DNA from: Takifugu bimaculatus
Taxonomy: Eukaryota; Chordata; Actinopteri; Tetraodontiformes; Tetraodontidae
Assembly: GCA_004026145.2 (NCBI GenBank)
Contig: CP034990.1
Location: 1,482,699-1,546,698 of the forward strand
Length of the DNA stretch: 64,000 bases
Direction of reading: 5' to 3'
Shown: one piece after another, positions 54,289-64,000 of the stretch
Numbering within the stretch: the first letter of the stretch is position 1
How the letters are laid out: every line of letters starts with the position of its first letter
The notes under the pieces: model-generated
Seen by the model: the letters and a program-made list of their open reading frames with translations, nothing else
Database searches by the model: none
What the model was told of the DNA's origin: nothing
Position numbers and translations under genes: made by a program

Positions 54289-54798
54289 ACAGATGTGTGC
54301 GTGTCAAAGGCGGGGCGAAAAAAAATCTTCATAAAAACAGTGGAGTCATTGAAGCGTGAAATAGCTCCTTCTTTCTTTACCTCCCATAGGGCTAAAAAGC
54401 TCCTCTCCACCTGATAAAAAGAGGGATTAGGACCGCCACCGTTTGTAGCTGTTTAAAATCAGTGCAGATTAGCTCGTCCTCTCTCGACGAGGCACCCAAA
54501 GTTTTGGGGCCACGGCAGCTGTAGGCCAGCCGCTGGGCGCAGAAACTCAAATGTAGGCGGAATATTGTCTCTGGGTTTTAGTCTCAGCCTGTAGCATTGT
54601 TGGGATTACAATAACAACAACAAAACAAGGAAAGAGATGAATGACTGCTGCAAAGAAAAGCTGTCCAATAAGAATTAGATGAAAACTTTACTGGCAGAAC
54701 GATTCTGACACTGCAGCCTTTGCTTTAACGTGTTTGTAGAGATGTGCAACGTGGTGCAGTCAGGTTGTTTTCTCCCTAAATACATTAGTCTCACCATG

Positions 54799-54828
54799 TC
54801 ACACACACACACACATACACACACGCAT
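54799..54828 (+). repeat. (CA)n microsatellite
   Basis: Short imperfect CA array in cdh8 intron 3, with one TA interruption. Confidence 0.85.
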
Positions 54829-55239
54829 GCATGTAACCTTTTCCCTGGAGAGTGTGTTGGAGTCGCAGCGCTCTAGAGTGACGCATATTAAACATGTCTG
54901 GAAATACAACCTGCTTTTAGACTTGTTTTCCCCACATTAACTGTAATCTCATTAATCACACCCAGGAGTCCCCTGAAGTTAATTCCATACTGATCATTAA
55001 AGTATACACAACTTCCAAAGCAAGACATTTGTAGATGAGGTAGGTTGACAGCTTTTTTCCCCCACTGAATGAGAACACAGGGCGGGGTTTTGTCATACGA
55101 TAGGCGGGGCAATTAACTAATTCAATAATTGCCAGTTATTTTTATTTAAAAGTGCATTTTTAGGGAATCCATTTTGATGATTATTTCCACTATCATGTTT
55201 ACCTGCATTTTGAGGCACAAACTTGTGTTATTTTCATCA

Positions 55240-55343
<104 letters not shown>

Positions 55344-56907
55344 ATATTCACTTAACAAACTGATGAATTCATAGAGGGCATAAATAAGTAGCTATTGCTA
55401 ATTCTATACGTGTTTGTGTTCGGGAGCGAAATTGCTTTGATTGTTGTAAAATTTTATCAAACATGTGGCAAAATATTGGATCAGACAGATTTGAGACCAG
55501 TCACCTTGGTAGTGTGTATCAAAATTAGCTGTTTAACAGATAAATCCGATATATGATGCGGTTTTCAATGGGAAATTTTAAAACGGTATCGAACAAAACG
55601 CTGAAAAAATCCTGACTGGCCTCGCCTCCTGGAGAGAAACCAAGTTCTGTTGTAATGCCTATTATATTCTCTCTAACACACTCAAAACCATTGCAGTAAA
55701 AAGGAGAGATTCCATTCCATCCACAGCTGGAATACTAGACTTTTGTGTCCTTCTACACAGCAAGCAGAGCAGCAGTGTTATATCTCAGCTCTGTTCAGCT
55801 TGGACCACCTCAGAAGCGTGAAGGGTAGAAGACAGGGGGCATTCATATGTATGTGGGCACTGAGCCATAGAGAAAGGATATCACTGAGGCATGGGGAGAG
55901 CTGTGGGCTGCATGAGGTGTGGGGCTAACAGTGCCCTGCTGTGAGTCCTACCCGGGTAAAACAATACTGTTTATGTCTGACTGGTTTTACACTGCAGGGG
56001 TTGAAAGAAAGACCGATATGCAAGGATAAACAGAAAGAGGAGCTAGGTAGGAGCACAAATGTGCATCGGTAGGAGTGTAGTAGTATCGTGTTAATAATGT
56101 GACAAAACTAACAGGAAATGGTTCCTTTCATTTCCACAATAAGACAGAAATCGGACGCAGGTAACAGGCACGAAAGCTTTAAAGAATTTCAGCGTGTATT
56201 CATAGTCTAGCTACTGTACAATTCTTCCATAAATCCAAGCAGGAAATGTCAGTAACTCGATGCTTGTTGTGCCTGGTGGATGTCATTTGGAGTTAGGCAG
56301 TAGCCATTGTGTCTGTTGGACAGGAAAGGTTTCAACAGCAACCTCCAGCCTCCTGAGGAGACACAGGCAGATCTCAGAAGACATTAATGCCATCTGACAT
56401 GTTGGAGAACGATGCTCTGGATATTGTCTTCAAAAATTTGTTCATTCAACACATGCACAGTGAAAATTTACCAGTGCTTTTCCACCGTACAGTCGGCTCA
56501 AGTCAGCAAGACAGACATGCGCTACACCCCCCTGGCCCACCCCCAAATCAGCTTTCCGAGGTCAGAAATATAGCATAAACCTGTTTTTTTTGTTGTTGTT
56601 TTTCTCCTGAAATTGCAGGTCTGCGGTGCTGGACTCCCCCTGATAGTGCCAGTGTGCTGACACTGAAGTGATTATGTATTGATTTCAATCCCATACACAC
56701 TGATGTATCCCTCTCCCTGATGTGGCAGAGCGCATAATAGCACATGATCAGACATAAAGAGACTGACAGTCCGTTTTTCCAACAGCACCACCAGCGCTAT
56801 TTTTGGACTGCATGAACCGTTTGATTGAGCTGCATTTGCACACACGGGGGGTAGAATAAGAATTAAGAGGTGATTAGAATTGTCAGTGTAACAATGAGGA
56901 AAGCAAG

Positions 56908-57049
56908 CATCCATCCATCCATCCATCCATCCATCCATCCATCCATCCATCCATCCATCCATCCATCCAACCATCCTTCCATCCTTCCATCCTTCCATCC
57001 TTCCATCCATCCATCCATCCATCCATCCAACCATCCATCCATCCAACCA
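56908..57049 (+). repeat. (CCAT)n minisatellite-like array with CCTT and CCAA variants
   Basis: A perfect CATC block is followed by CCTTCCAT variants, a second perfect block, and CCAACCAT variants, about 35 units in total. Frames encoding His-Pro-Ser-Ile or Trp-Met-Asp-Gly repeats across it are artefacts. Confidence 0.95.
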
Positions 57050-60000
57050 CAATGACGTGCTCGGAGCTTCCCTGCTTGGCCTCTATATATTAGGAGAATT
57101 CTTCAGTTCCAAATGATTATTTTTGGAAACGCTGCAAATAAGTGTTAAGGGAAGTCTTAAATAATTAAGCATGTTCATAAACAATTATCATGTGCAAAGC
57201 TTTTGCCACAGCCAGAGGATGTCTCCAACCTACCAACAGTTCATCTGTTATCGTTGCACTAAACACTGATCTTCTGCACGGGCTCCCACTGTGACGCTTT
57301 ATATTTATAGTACAAAGATGTTTGGTTTCAGATTGCAGCAAAATAATTGCAAGACAGGAAAGAAGCCATTCTGTCTCTTGACCGTCAGCCTCCGTAACAG
57401 CACTACTCATGCTAAGATGGGGGTCACAGCTGAAGAGGAGAGCCAATGTCTCCGAAAAACCAAGCAGATGTGCTTGTTTCCGGCCTTAAATCGCAATCTT
57501 CATTCGTTAGACTTTGCCAAACAAAACAAAGAGCAGCTTACATGAGGAACGAAACAAAGCTTGAAGATAAGTTATGGTTGTCAGCGTCCAATAAATTGTT
57601 CCCCAGAGCCAGTGATGGATAAGGGGTGCTGCACTTTTGAAGAGTAGAGGGACTGTCACACTTACACACTTTCACTGTCATTGTTGTAGTACAATCACTA
57701 GTCTCCGGGATGGAACTTGTGCACGCATGTTTGCCTATTTACTTTTTTTCCCCCTTCCCTCAGCATGACAACACTATTTTAAAGAATCGGCCACTGAGTC
57801 TGCCACCTTGACAATCTGTTTAGAGAAAAGGCACGGACAAAATAATTAAGAGGCTCCTTTGTTGGCCACTGACGACTGTGACACATGCCACGCTGCCATT
57901 TTAAGGAGTTCTGTCATTGATTTACTTTAATTAGTTCATGGGAAATGTGTGCAACAAGCAGATAGAGTTCAGGACGAGAAGCCGAAGACGGAAAATTGGG
58001 TACTTTGCATGTTTAATTACTCCCAAGGCATTTACAATGGCAAGGTAATAACAGAGGAGAAGGCATATATTGTCTAATGAACAGCTTTATTTTGGGTAAA
58101 TGAACAAAATGTTGCTTAATTTGGAAACTCTGCCAAGGGCCAAGGGTGTTTAATGTGAATTATGCCTGTTCAATAAAACAGGACCAAGCGGGGGGAACCA
58201 TAATTCAGTATAATATGAAGCTGTGGTGAGAGATGAACATGTGGTGGTTGTTTTTTTTTTCTTTTTTTAACTACTGTATTAAGTTGAGTCGACCATGGTT
58301 TTCACTTGTACCAGCACATACGTGCTGTTTGCATGTAATGAGACATAGGAGAAGGAGTGAAGGACCCGGCTTTGCACAGATTCATTTTATCCTTTCTATT
58401 GTACAAAGTTTGCTTTATCTGCTGACCATTATCAACTCACGTACAGAATCCTGTTTGCCTGTGGAGTCATAGAGGAAAGCTCATTGAAAATATTACCAAC
58501 ATTTAGAAATATTAGAAACTTTAAAAAAAAAAAAGATATGTGGCAAGTTGAACTAAAGATTTCATCGTAGCAATATGTAGTTCTGTTGGTCAAAATGTTG
58601 TATGAAATAAATCTACCCTTGATACATAAAAGTGTGGTCAGAAGTCCAACTCTTCAGTTAACTCGTCCTTGTTATTATTACTACGAGCGTGATGTGCTAC
58701 CAAATATCATACATTACTGGATGCTTGGGATTGAAGAAAGATTGGCTAAATTCGACAGAAAAAAAATCCTTTCACAATGTTGCTATTTTCATATCCCAGG
58801 AGTTGTGCAACTACTGGCGTTGCATCAACAGAAAAGGACAGACTTGAAAGGTAGCGTCTCCGTCCTTTCCAACACTGTCTGAGAGACGACTCCTTCGTTC
58901 CTCCCCTGCAGCAGCAATGCAACACCGTGTTCTCAGTCAAAACCTATTCTATTCTTACAGCCAGCACAGGAGAAATCCATGAAAAAAACAAAATAAAATC
59001 CCAGTTATTACTGTAGTTTGTTGCCTTTATCAGAAAACAAACAGCTGGACGCACTACGTGAAACGGCCTTGCTGCATTAACACACGGAGGTCCAGGGAAC
59101 CTCTTAACATCATGTGTTTCCAAGCCAGGTGCCTTCTAAGTAATACACTCTGTCATCTGACAGCTGTCCTGGAGTTAGAAGAGTTAAAGCTTTTTTTCCC
59201 CTCAGAGGAATGTTGAAATGCACTACGTGACCAGCAACTTAATGCCACTTTGCTGCTGCCTGACAAGCAATCCATCACAGGGAACACACAGACGGAACGC
59301 TACATGCCACCACGTCCTGAAGCATCCTCGAGGAAGGCGTCCGGAAATACGTGGTCGATGAGACAGACGCGCGCTCGCGCAAATTGTTAAAAGTTGGCAG
59401 TTGTGCAACAGATGCAACGGCGAGTCAACTTTCAAACGGCGCGTCAACGAAGAGGGAAATAAAAAGAAATGGAAAAAGGAGGGTGGGGGCATAAAAAATG
59501 ACAACAGAAAGCGACAGGAATGGTGCAACGTGGGTACGCGCCCTGAGGAATCCCAAGGTCTGTTTACTCTTGCAGGGGTGTGGTGAAATTTTAAAGGGAT
59601 GGCTCTGTGACGTGCTGGAGAGAACACTCTTTCAATTACCCAGCAGCCCCTGGTGTTAGCCTGTAAACCTGTTGCAGGACTGCAGAGACACTGATGACAA
59701 GGGAGAAGCCCTACAGTAAAATAACATAGAAGCGCAACATCCAGCCATTGATTGAACCCTTAAAACAGGTTCTGTGTCAGCAATGGATTTCTTGATGTTT
59801 CTGGGGGGGGTCTGTGTAAAATGACAAACTGAAAGAAGTGACAAACACATTCATGTCGAGTCTCTCAGCGGTGGAAAAAGCAGCTGCATGCGAGTGTAGC
59901 GGGTTCATAGATTTGGATGGTAGGTTCTCACTTTGTTCTGAAACTTTACAAACAATTTGCTGGTTCTTTTGTATGTGAGTTGAATTTCCTCTTGTTTTTG

Positions 60001-61962
60001 GTGCGCGGCGGAAATGATACTTTGCATTTCAGAAAAACTGAAATGTTCATAAATGAGAAAATGACAGATTACTAATGCCCTTTGTTCTTGGCTCTCGCCT
60101 AAAATTAGTTAATGAGGGAAGGTGCAAAAACAAGAGCTTTGCCCCTCTGTGGGTGTGTCTTATCATCTGTTTGTTCTAAACGACCTTCCCGTGCAGACGT
60201 ATCTACCCCCCTTTTTACCTACGTGATTGAACTGACCTCTCGTCTCAAATCTGACGCCTTGATGACCATTATTTACTTTGCCAATCCTTCCCCTCCCCCA
60301 GTGAGGCCAATTAACTGTAGTCGCTTAGAAACAAATTCACATTTAACAATATATAAAAGTTCCTCCTTTTCTGTCCATTTGAACTTGTTGTTGTTTTTTT
60401 TCTCTCGCTTTTCTCCTTCCAGTTAAATTAAGACCGTGCGGTCTTCTGTAAGAACAAAATGAAATTTTAAAGACTGTTATTATGTCAATTGCAGCTTTTA
60501 ATTTTAGGTACCATGTGCCGGCTGCCTGCGGGGCCCAAATAGCTGTGGATGGTACCCTAGACAATTAATAATGCAGACATGGGAGGATGAGAATACGGAG
60601 GATTCTGTTATCCTGCTATTGTTGCTCCGCACTGTAAAATCACCCGAAGCATGAAGAGCCTGCACACATCCTCTGACACAAGGAATTCACTTTTGCCTGA
60701 AGAGTTCTTACCATTTTTTAAAAAAGCTACACCCTAATGAGAGGGGCACAATACAGCGTTCAGTAGGATGGAGATGCCAAAGAGAAAAGAGTTGGATAAA
60801 GGGGAGGAGGAGAATGTGCAGAGAGAAAAGACTCTACAACGTGGCATTAAATATCCACAACTATCCTCCTGAATAATTGATTAGTGAGCTGAGCAATGTG
60901 TACAAGAAAGCTTCCTGGCAACTTTGAAGGTATGAGTAAGCATTTACCAAGTCGGAGCTGCAAAACTGGAGTCCTCCACAGTCCTCCACAGGACCTCCCA
61001 CTCACCAGTATGGCTTCCACACAACTCACACATCGGAGTGGTCAATTTAAAAACTAGGCTGGCAAATGTACCAGTTCTTTCTACAGTCGGGTGGATAGAT
61101 CTATAAATTGCATGATGATCTTAGAGGATTACAAACCTGGAGACTCATAACACTCTAAATCTGATACCTCAGAGCTGATTCCTCCCTCAGGAATCTACAT
61201 TTAAACCCAGTTAGGATTACACTTTCAGTAGGAAAACCTGAATTGGACTTTTCTGAGCCTGAACTAGGGACAAAAACGATATATACTGTTTATAGATGAT
61301 GTATCACCACTTCGTCCCGCTTCCCTGAGCCAGTGAACCATGGGATATGAGAACTGCCATCTTATGGTGGTGAAGCCAGACAGCGAGTGTGTGTGTTCGC
61401 AACAAAGAAACAGTGGTGTGATGTGAGTCCTGTCCATTTGGCTACACTCGAGTTCGATGGCTTCAAATATATAATGTAAATCTGTCAAAATAATGAAGAC
61501 TTGAACCTGCTGAAAAAGACTTGGGTCAGCAATTGAATGAAAACTTATCTCATTTTGCTTTTCATTATTATTGAAAATGTGACTTACATACAAGTGTCAA
61601 GGAAGAAATATGAAGAATTAAATTAGCATTTGAGACTCTAAACAGAAGATTTGAGATAGAACAACTCTGTCGTCTGTAGTTTGTGGAGGCTAAAGGCAAT
61701 TAGTGATGACGAATGAGAATGTGTCGCCAGATTTGTCTCCACTATGACATGGTGAGCTATTTTCATGGTGAACTCAAAATGAATGTGGTATCTTCTTCTT
61801 ACAATTATTATTATTGTCTATTAATGGAATATTTGATTTAGAAAAAAAACCACGATGTCTGCACCACAAACCACACCCATGATCAGTTCACTATTGCTTC
61901 GAAAAATAGAGACACAGATTTAAAATGCACAGAAAAGCTTTTTTTTAAAGCAATAAATCAAG

Positions 61963-62541
61963 TACCGTATTTTCCGGACTAAAAGTCGCACTTTTTTTCA
62001 TAGTTTGTCAGTGGGTGCGACTTGTACTCCGGAGCGACTTAAATAAATACATTATTACAGAATTTCACATGTTCGTTATTTTCACGCTGACAACCACCAG
62101 AGGGCGCTCTAGGCGTGTGTACCTGAGGAACGAGTTCCTTTAGCGACGCAGAAGAAGAAGTGGTGCTTTGTCTATGCTATGGAATTAGACTTGATTGTTT
62201 GGTAAACTTGCTCGGATGTTCTTTATGCTATAGTTATCTGAATAAGTGTTAATATGTTACATTAACAAAGCAGACACGTACTCAGTTCGTTGTGGGTCAT
62301 GTAGCTGAATTTGTTACATTAGCATACCGTAACCCTATTGCTAATCCATGCTAATGGATTGCTAATTGCCTTTCAAGATGAAATGTATGTTCCTGGTCTC
62401 GGATTTTATCAAATAAATTTTCCCCGAAAATGCGACTTATAGTCCAGTGCGACTTATATATCTATTTTTCTTCTTTATTATGCATATTTTGGCTCGTGCG
62501 ACTTAAATTCTGGAGCGACATATAGTCCAGAAAATACGGTA
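61963..62541. mobile_element. MITE with about 25-bp terminal inverted repeats and TA flanks
   Basis: The left end TACCGTATTTTCCGGACTA and the right end TAGTCCAGAAAATACGGTA are inverted copies; the match continues through GTCGC with a few mismatches. The TA at each end could be the target duplication of a Tc1/mariner-type transposase. Inside, the motif GCGACTT recurs several times in both halves, typical of a repeat seen widely in fish genomes. There is no coding capacity. A CTCF-like motif lies inside (62094-62110). Confidence 0.8.
62094..62110 (+). promoter_or_regulatory. Consensus CTCF-type motif inside the MITE
   Basis: CCACCAGAGGGCGCTCT matches every position of the vertebrate CTCF core CCASYAGRKGGCRS. 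The factor is known to mark chromatin loop anchors and insulators. The site lies within a transposon copy in a long intron; whether it is occupied is not shown by sequence. Confidence 0.55.
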
Positions 62542-62593
62542 GTTTAGAGTAGTAGTTTTCCTCATTGTAGTTCCAAAAAATGTAATGTCATTT

Positions 62594-62686
<93 letters not shown>

Positions 62687-62687
62687 A
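62594..62687 (+). repeat. (GATA)n microsatellite, about 23 units
   Basis: Perfect array starting about 50 bp after the end of the MITE. The flanks are unlike the other GATA loci in the window. Confidence 0.95.
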
Positions 62688-62699
62688 ACTGATTCCTAC

Positions 62700-64000
62700 C
62701 AAAGCCAGTTGATAAAGCTCGGGCCTAGTTCGTTTAGTCGTATTTTCTTCCAAATCTTTCAATCATGAATGAATTATTTGCTGAGGTCAGTAATGAGCTG
62801 TAGACAAAAACAATCATTTGCTGGCTCTTTTTCTGTTGGTCATTACGTCACATCTGCATCAATTTTAGTGACATCAGAGTCTAAACTCACTCCTGATTAA
62901 TCAGAATTGTACCCTCGTCTGGCGCGACACAGCCATCAAAACGAATGTCAAGGTATCGAGGATCAGGCCCAGCAGCCCCGCAGCGCTGCTGAAGGAAGGA
63001 AGAAGGAAGACTGCTGCGTCCTTCTCATTTCACCCTCAGATTGATTAAGCCACCCTGAAAAAGTGATCAGCACCGTGTGAGAGCAGGAGAGCAAATATGA
63101 CTCCAGCATTCACGTGTGTGTGTCTTCTGTGTGTGCGTGCGCCTGTGCAGCAACTGTGTTATGTGCAAAAAGGTAAGCAGATGCATAAGTAACCCTTAGT
63201 TAGAGAAGACAGCCATGTGCAGGAGTGATTTGATCAGAACTGGTGGGTGTGACAGCAGCATCATCATCATCATCATTACAAGCACACATGAAAGCGCTTG
63301 CATCCATCCTTCCCTTCTACAAACTTGTTGTTTAGCCTCTTCCATTCTCTCTTTCCATGCTTCACCTGCCAAAACCTGATGCAGCGAGACACAAATCTGC
63401 CTGAGAAACGACTGCTGTGGCTGAGAAAAGGCTGCTCGTCCAGGGTCTTATTGAGAGTCTTTTTTATTCGCCGGGGCAAAGCAGCCAGACCAGCGAGGGA
63501 AGTAATCTCGTGCAGATCACATTGAAGAGCTTCATTACCTGGGAGCCAGACACTTTTTTTTGTTATCCTCATGGAGAGAGCGAGACAGAGCATTAGCTTA
63601 GCAAAAGAGAAAGATGGCAACAACAAACGCAAGACTGGGAGGGAAGGATGGAAGGCAGAGCGAGAGGAATAAAAACGGGAGTGAATCACTTTGGACTACA
63701 AAGGACAGCAGGAAAACGATACACCTGAAAAGTATTTTTTTTAACTGCATGCTGGCTTCATTCCAGCAACAGCTCTGTGGTTTAGTGCTGGCTGATTTGA
63801 TGTGTGCATGTACATCAGATACACATGGCTAATGTGTGCACGCATGCTTCGGGAAAACGTCAAACCACAGGAGGCTCCGAAGGGCTTAGAGTTTATCACG
63901 GAATGAACCAATGACTGATGATGTTCCATACATTATTCAGAGCTACACTGGATAATAAATAACTCTTGATGAATTAATAAAACATGCATTTGATATTGAA
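62700..64000 (-). other. Upstream end of window, probably still cdh8 intron 3
   Basis: No exon or transposon is recognised. A short CAT repeat lies near 63257-63275. Small open frames on both strands lack homology or splice support that I can see. Confidence 0.5.

Noticed and set aside
56672..57055. Frames encoding Trp-Met-Asp-Gly or His-Pro-Ser-Ile repeats
   Set aside because: They are products of the CCAT microsatellite, not protein repeats.
63276..63689. 137-codon open frame on the minus strand near the window edge
   Set aside because: It has no recognisable domain, and no matching splice sites for a cadherin exon 2 or 3 were found.

Overview
This window is vertebrate nuclear DNA, almost certainly from a teleost (probably percomorph) fish. 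It has one multi-exon gene with GT-AG introns, long AT-rich non-coding stretches, many long di- and tetranucleotide microsatellites, and decayed copies of fish-type transposons (Tc1-like elements, LINEs, tRNA-derived SINEs, MITEs). There is no sign of bacterial gene organisation.

The only protein-coding gene I can support is a type II classical cadherin on the minus strand, which I identify as cadherin-8 (cdh8). Nine exons, corresponding to exons 4-12 of the usual 12-exon type II cadherin gene, run from 51318 down to the stop codon at 24733. In transcript order their lengths are 120, 168, 189, 248, 137, 122, 118, 252 and 494 (coding) bases. Together they encode about 615 residues: EC2 to EC5, the transmembrane segment, and the complete cytoplasmic tail with its p120-catenin and beta-catenin binding regions. 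The first exons (signal peptide, propeptide, EC1) are not in the window, so intron 3 is longer than 12.6 kb. All splice junctions agree in phase except exon 5 to exon 6. There, one extra base near 44073 puts a TGA in frame four codons after the junction. This is either a sequencing or assembly error or a true null allele, and it is the most consequential observation here.

Layout. 1-24.4 kb is the region 3' of cdh8 (3' UTR and intergenic). It holds two LINE fragments (3.3-3.9 and 4.5-4.7 kb), three Tc1-like relics (0.36, 9.75 and 19.05-20.2 kb), a pair of inverted GATA-containing repeats (5.3-6.7 kb), a degenerate tandem repeat (10.0-11.0 kb), SINE-type repeats (11.1 and 13.6 kb) and a 340-bp palindromic MITE (17.0 kb). 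24.7-51.3 kb is the cdh8 gene; its introns carry SINEs and a GATA array (33.7-34.4 kb), a CpG-dense block (35.2-35.5 kb) and a decayed LINE (45.5-46.7 kb). 51.3-64 kb is intron 3, with TA/GA and CCAT arrays, a MITE with TA-flanked inverted termini that carries a consensus CTCF motif (62.0-62.5 kb), and another GATA array.

I found no novel multi-gene system. The items that stand out are the exon 6 frame break, the CTCF motif inside a MITE, the long palindrome and the rearranged inverted GATA element.
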